Origin: Lycium barbarum
Lineage: Eukaryota; Streptophyta; Magnoliopsida; Solanales; Solanaceae
Assembly (NCBI RefSeq): GCF_019175385.1
Contig: NC_083344.1
Coordinates: 58,280,782 to 58,344,781 of the forward strand
DNA: 64,000 bases
Direction of reading: 5' to 3'
Shown one piece after another: positions 62,983-64,000 of the stretch (position 1 is the stretch's first letter; each line of letters begins with the position of its first letter). A model generated the notes under the pieces. That model was not told the origin of the DNA. It worked only from the letters and a program-made list of their open reading frames with translations, and ran no database searches. The position numbers and the translations under genes are program-made.

Positions 62983-64000
62983 TGTCACACACTGACCTTA
63001 CTAGGGTGTGATGGGCACCCGACCCCATATCTGGAACCGAGCGAACCCGCTGACTCTTGTTACATACTTAACTTTCTTAGACTCTTATATCAATAAAAAT
63101 GGAAAACATAGTAAAACTTTCAAGAGATTGTTTTTTTCAATCGTACTCAAGTCAAACAGAATCTGCAATCACATGGACTTTATGATACAACATATTATCG
63201 ACACTCTATACCCACGACTCTGTCTGCAAAGTCTCTAACATAAAGCAAACATCATGGCTCAGACACTCCGACTCGGCAGCACTCCAGAACAAGTGGAGCC
63301 TGCCAACTCCGCTGGAACATCTTCTATGATAGCTGTGGCTCATCTGGTGTACCTGCGCGGCATGAACGCAGCCCCCGAAGAAGAGGGGTCAGTACGAGTA
63401 ATGTACTGAGTATGTAAGGCATGAATAGTGACATAATAAAGGAATATACAGTATGATTAATAACGGAATAGACATATGGAGATTATCTTGGACAGAAGTA
63501 ACCTGTACATATGAATGCCTTTCAGGCAGATGCCATGCATGCTTAGTCCCTTTTTCAGAAAAACAGTACTTCTTACTTACATGTACATAAAACAGAAAAT
63601 TTTAGAAAACGGTATCCTTTATTCACATTTACAGACGCCGAGTACATCGGCTCTCCTACCCCCCTCCCCAACAGTGTCCCAACATATTATATATAAATAT
63701 ATATATCACATATACAGACGTCGTATCCGGCTCTCCCATATCCCGCGTTCGGGACGAAATCCAGCTGAATCAGGTGGTGATACAACAGTGGCCCTTTCCC
63801 TTTTCCCCGTATACATATACATATACATATTCACATTCATATACATATGTCATACCATTGGCATGCATGAGAGCTCAAAGAAAGTCATGTGTCCATCGGA
63901 GTGACGGAAGGTCGGTAGCCTCCGATTACATTATGGAACAACCATAGTCGCTTTGTCTCACCTTGAAGGAACGAGTATTATGAGGCGAGACTACCAATGA
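62983..64000 (-). mobile_element. Nested class B LTR, minus strand, cut by the window edge
   Basis: It starts TGTCACACACTGACC, the reverse of a class B U5 end, and continues as the reverse complement of about 6655-7734. The hairpin block is at about 63350-63430. The insertion point is clear from the uninterrupted copy at 55385-55400. TGTAT (62978-62982) is the predicted target duplication; its partner is outside the window. Whether it is a solo LTR or a full element cannot be told. Confidence 0.88.

Larger units (their letters stand above)
55245..64000 (-). mobile_element. Minus-strand Del/Tekay-like element with degraded pol (continues past the window)
   Basis: In minus-strand order: 5' LTR (from beyond 64000 to 62835), PBS (62819-62830), leader (61041-62834), pol (58243-61040), PPT (58121-58134) and 3' LTR (55245-58120). 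It is inserted in the 3' LTR of the plus pol element. The expected duplication is GTTGT (55240-55244), with its partner outside the window. Gag, protease and the start of reverse transcriptase are replaced by leader-type non-coding sequence also seen at 12050-12700, so this is a hybrid or deleted copy. Confidence 0.88.

Noticed and set aside
1..64000. Host protein-coding genes, tRNA genes, CRISPR arrays, bacterial-type operons or a novel defence system
   Set aside because: Every long stretch is accounted for by LTR, leader, pol remnant or simple repeat. No other conserved domain, tRNA cloverleaf or spaced repeat array was found by reading.

Overview
This 64-kb window is plant nuclear heterochromatin built almost wholly of nested, tandem and rearranged Ty3/Gypsy LTR retrotransposons. 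I see no ordinary host gene. The pol remnants (reverse transcriptase, RNase H, DD35E integrase, C-terminal chromodomain) look like the Del/Tekay chromovirus clade. The primer-binding sites fit plant initiator-Met tRNA, and the LTRs are 2.6-3.4 kb. This points to a flowering plant; an asterid such as a Solanaceae species is only a low-confidence impression.

All LTRs start TGTTA and fall into groups by their ends. Class A starts TGTTATATCCC and ends GGGTTGGGTCGTGACA. Class B has the same start but ends GGTCGGGGTGTGACA. Class C starts TGTTACACCCC and has the class A end. Most internal regions carry no readable protein, so these are non-autonomous (LARD-like) or decayed copies that keep only PBS, leader, polypurine tracts and LTRs.

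Layout. 1-1332: minus-strand internal region with a partial 5S rRNA-like segment at the window edge. 1333-7734: plus-strand LTR, internal region (second 5S-like segment) and 3' LTR. 7735-10747: minus leader and LTR, lying in a plus LTR that resumes at 10748-11980, followed by plus internal sequence to 15786. 15787-52421: a minus-strand tandem array, LTR-internal-LTR-internal-LTR-internal, sharing single LTRs. Its first full LTR (17462-30891) carries a solo LTR (17985-20836, target-site duplication TAAAG) and a 7.9-kb insertion (22286-30232, duplication TAACT) that ends in U5 on both sides and contains a recent 1962-bp tandem duplication. Its last internal region is split by a complete non-autonomous element (40320-51874, duplication TTTAC). 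The 5' LTR of that element is in turn split by a solo LTR (42975-46032, duplication CCACC). 52422-55244: plus-strand pol pseudogene and start of its 3' LTR, into which a minus-strand pol-bearing element (55245 to beyond 64000) inserted. The 5' LTR of that element is itself interrupted at 62983.

The most interesting signals are (1) a 5S rRNA-derived module with recognisable pol III internal-promoter blocks in the leader of some of these elements, (2) a three-hairpin block conserved across otherwise divergent LTR classes with compensatory base changes, (3) the insertion with two U5 termini, and (4) the tandem LTR-sharing array. Boundaries, target-site duplications and lengths were read by eye. 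Similarity statements are visual and no database search was run.
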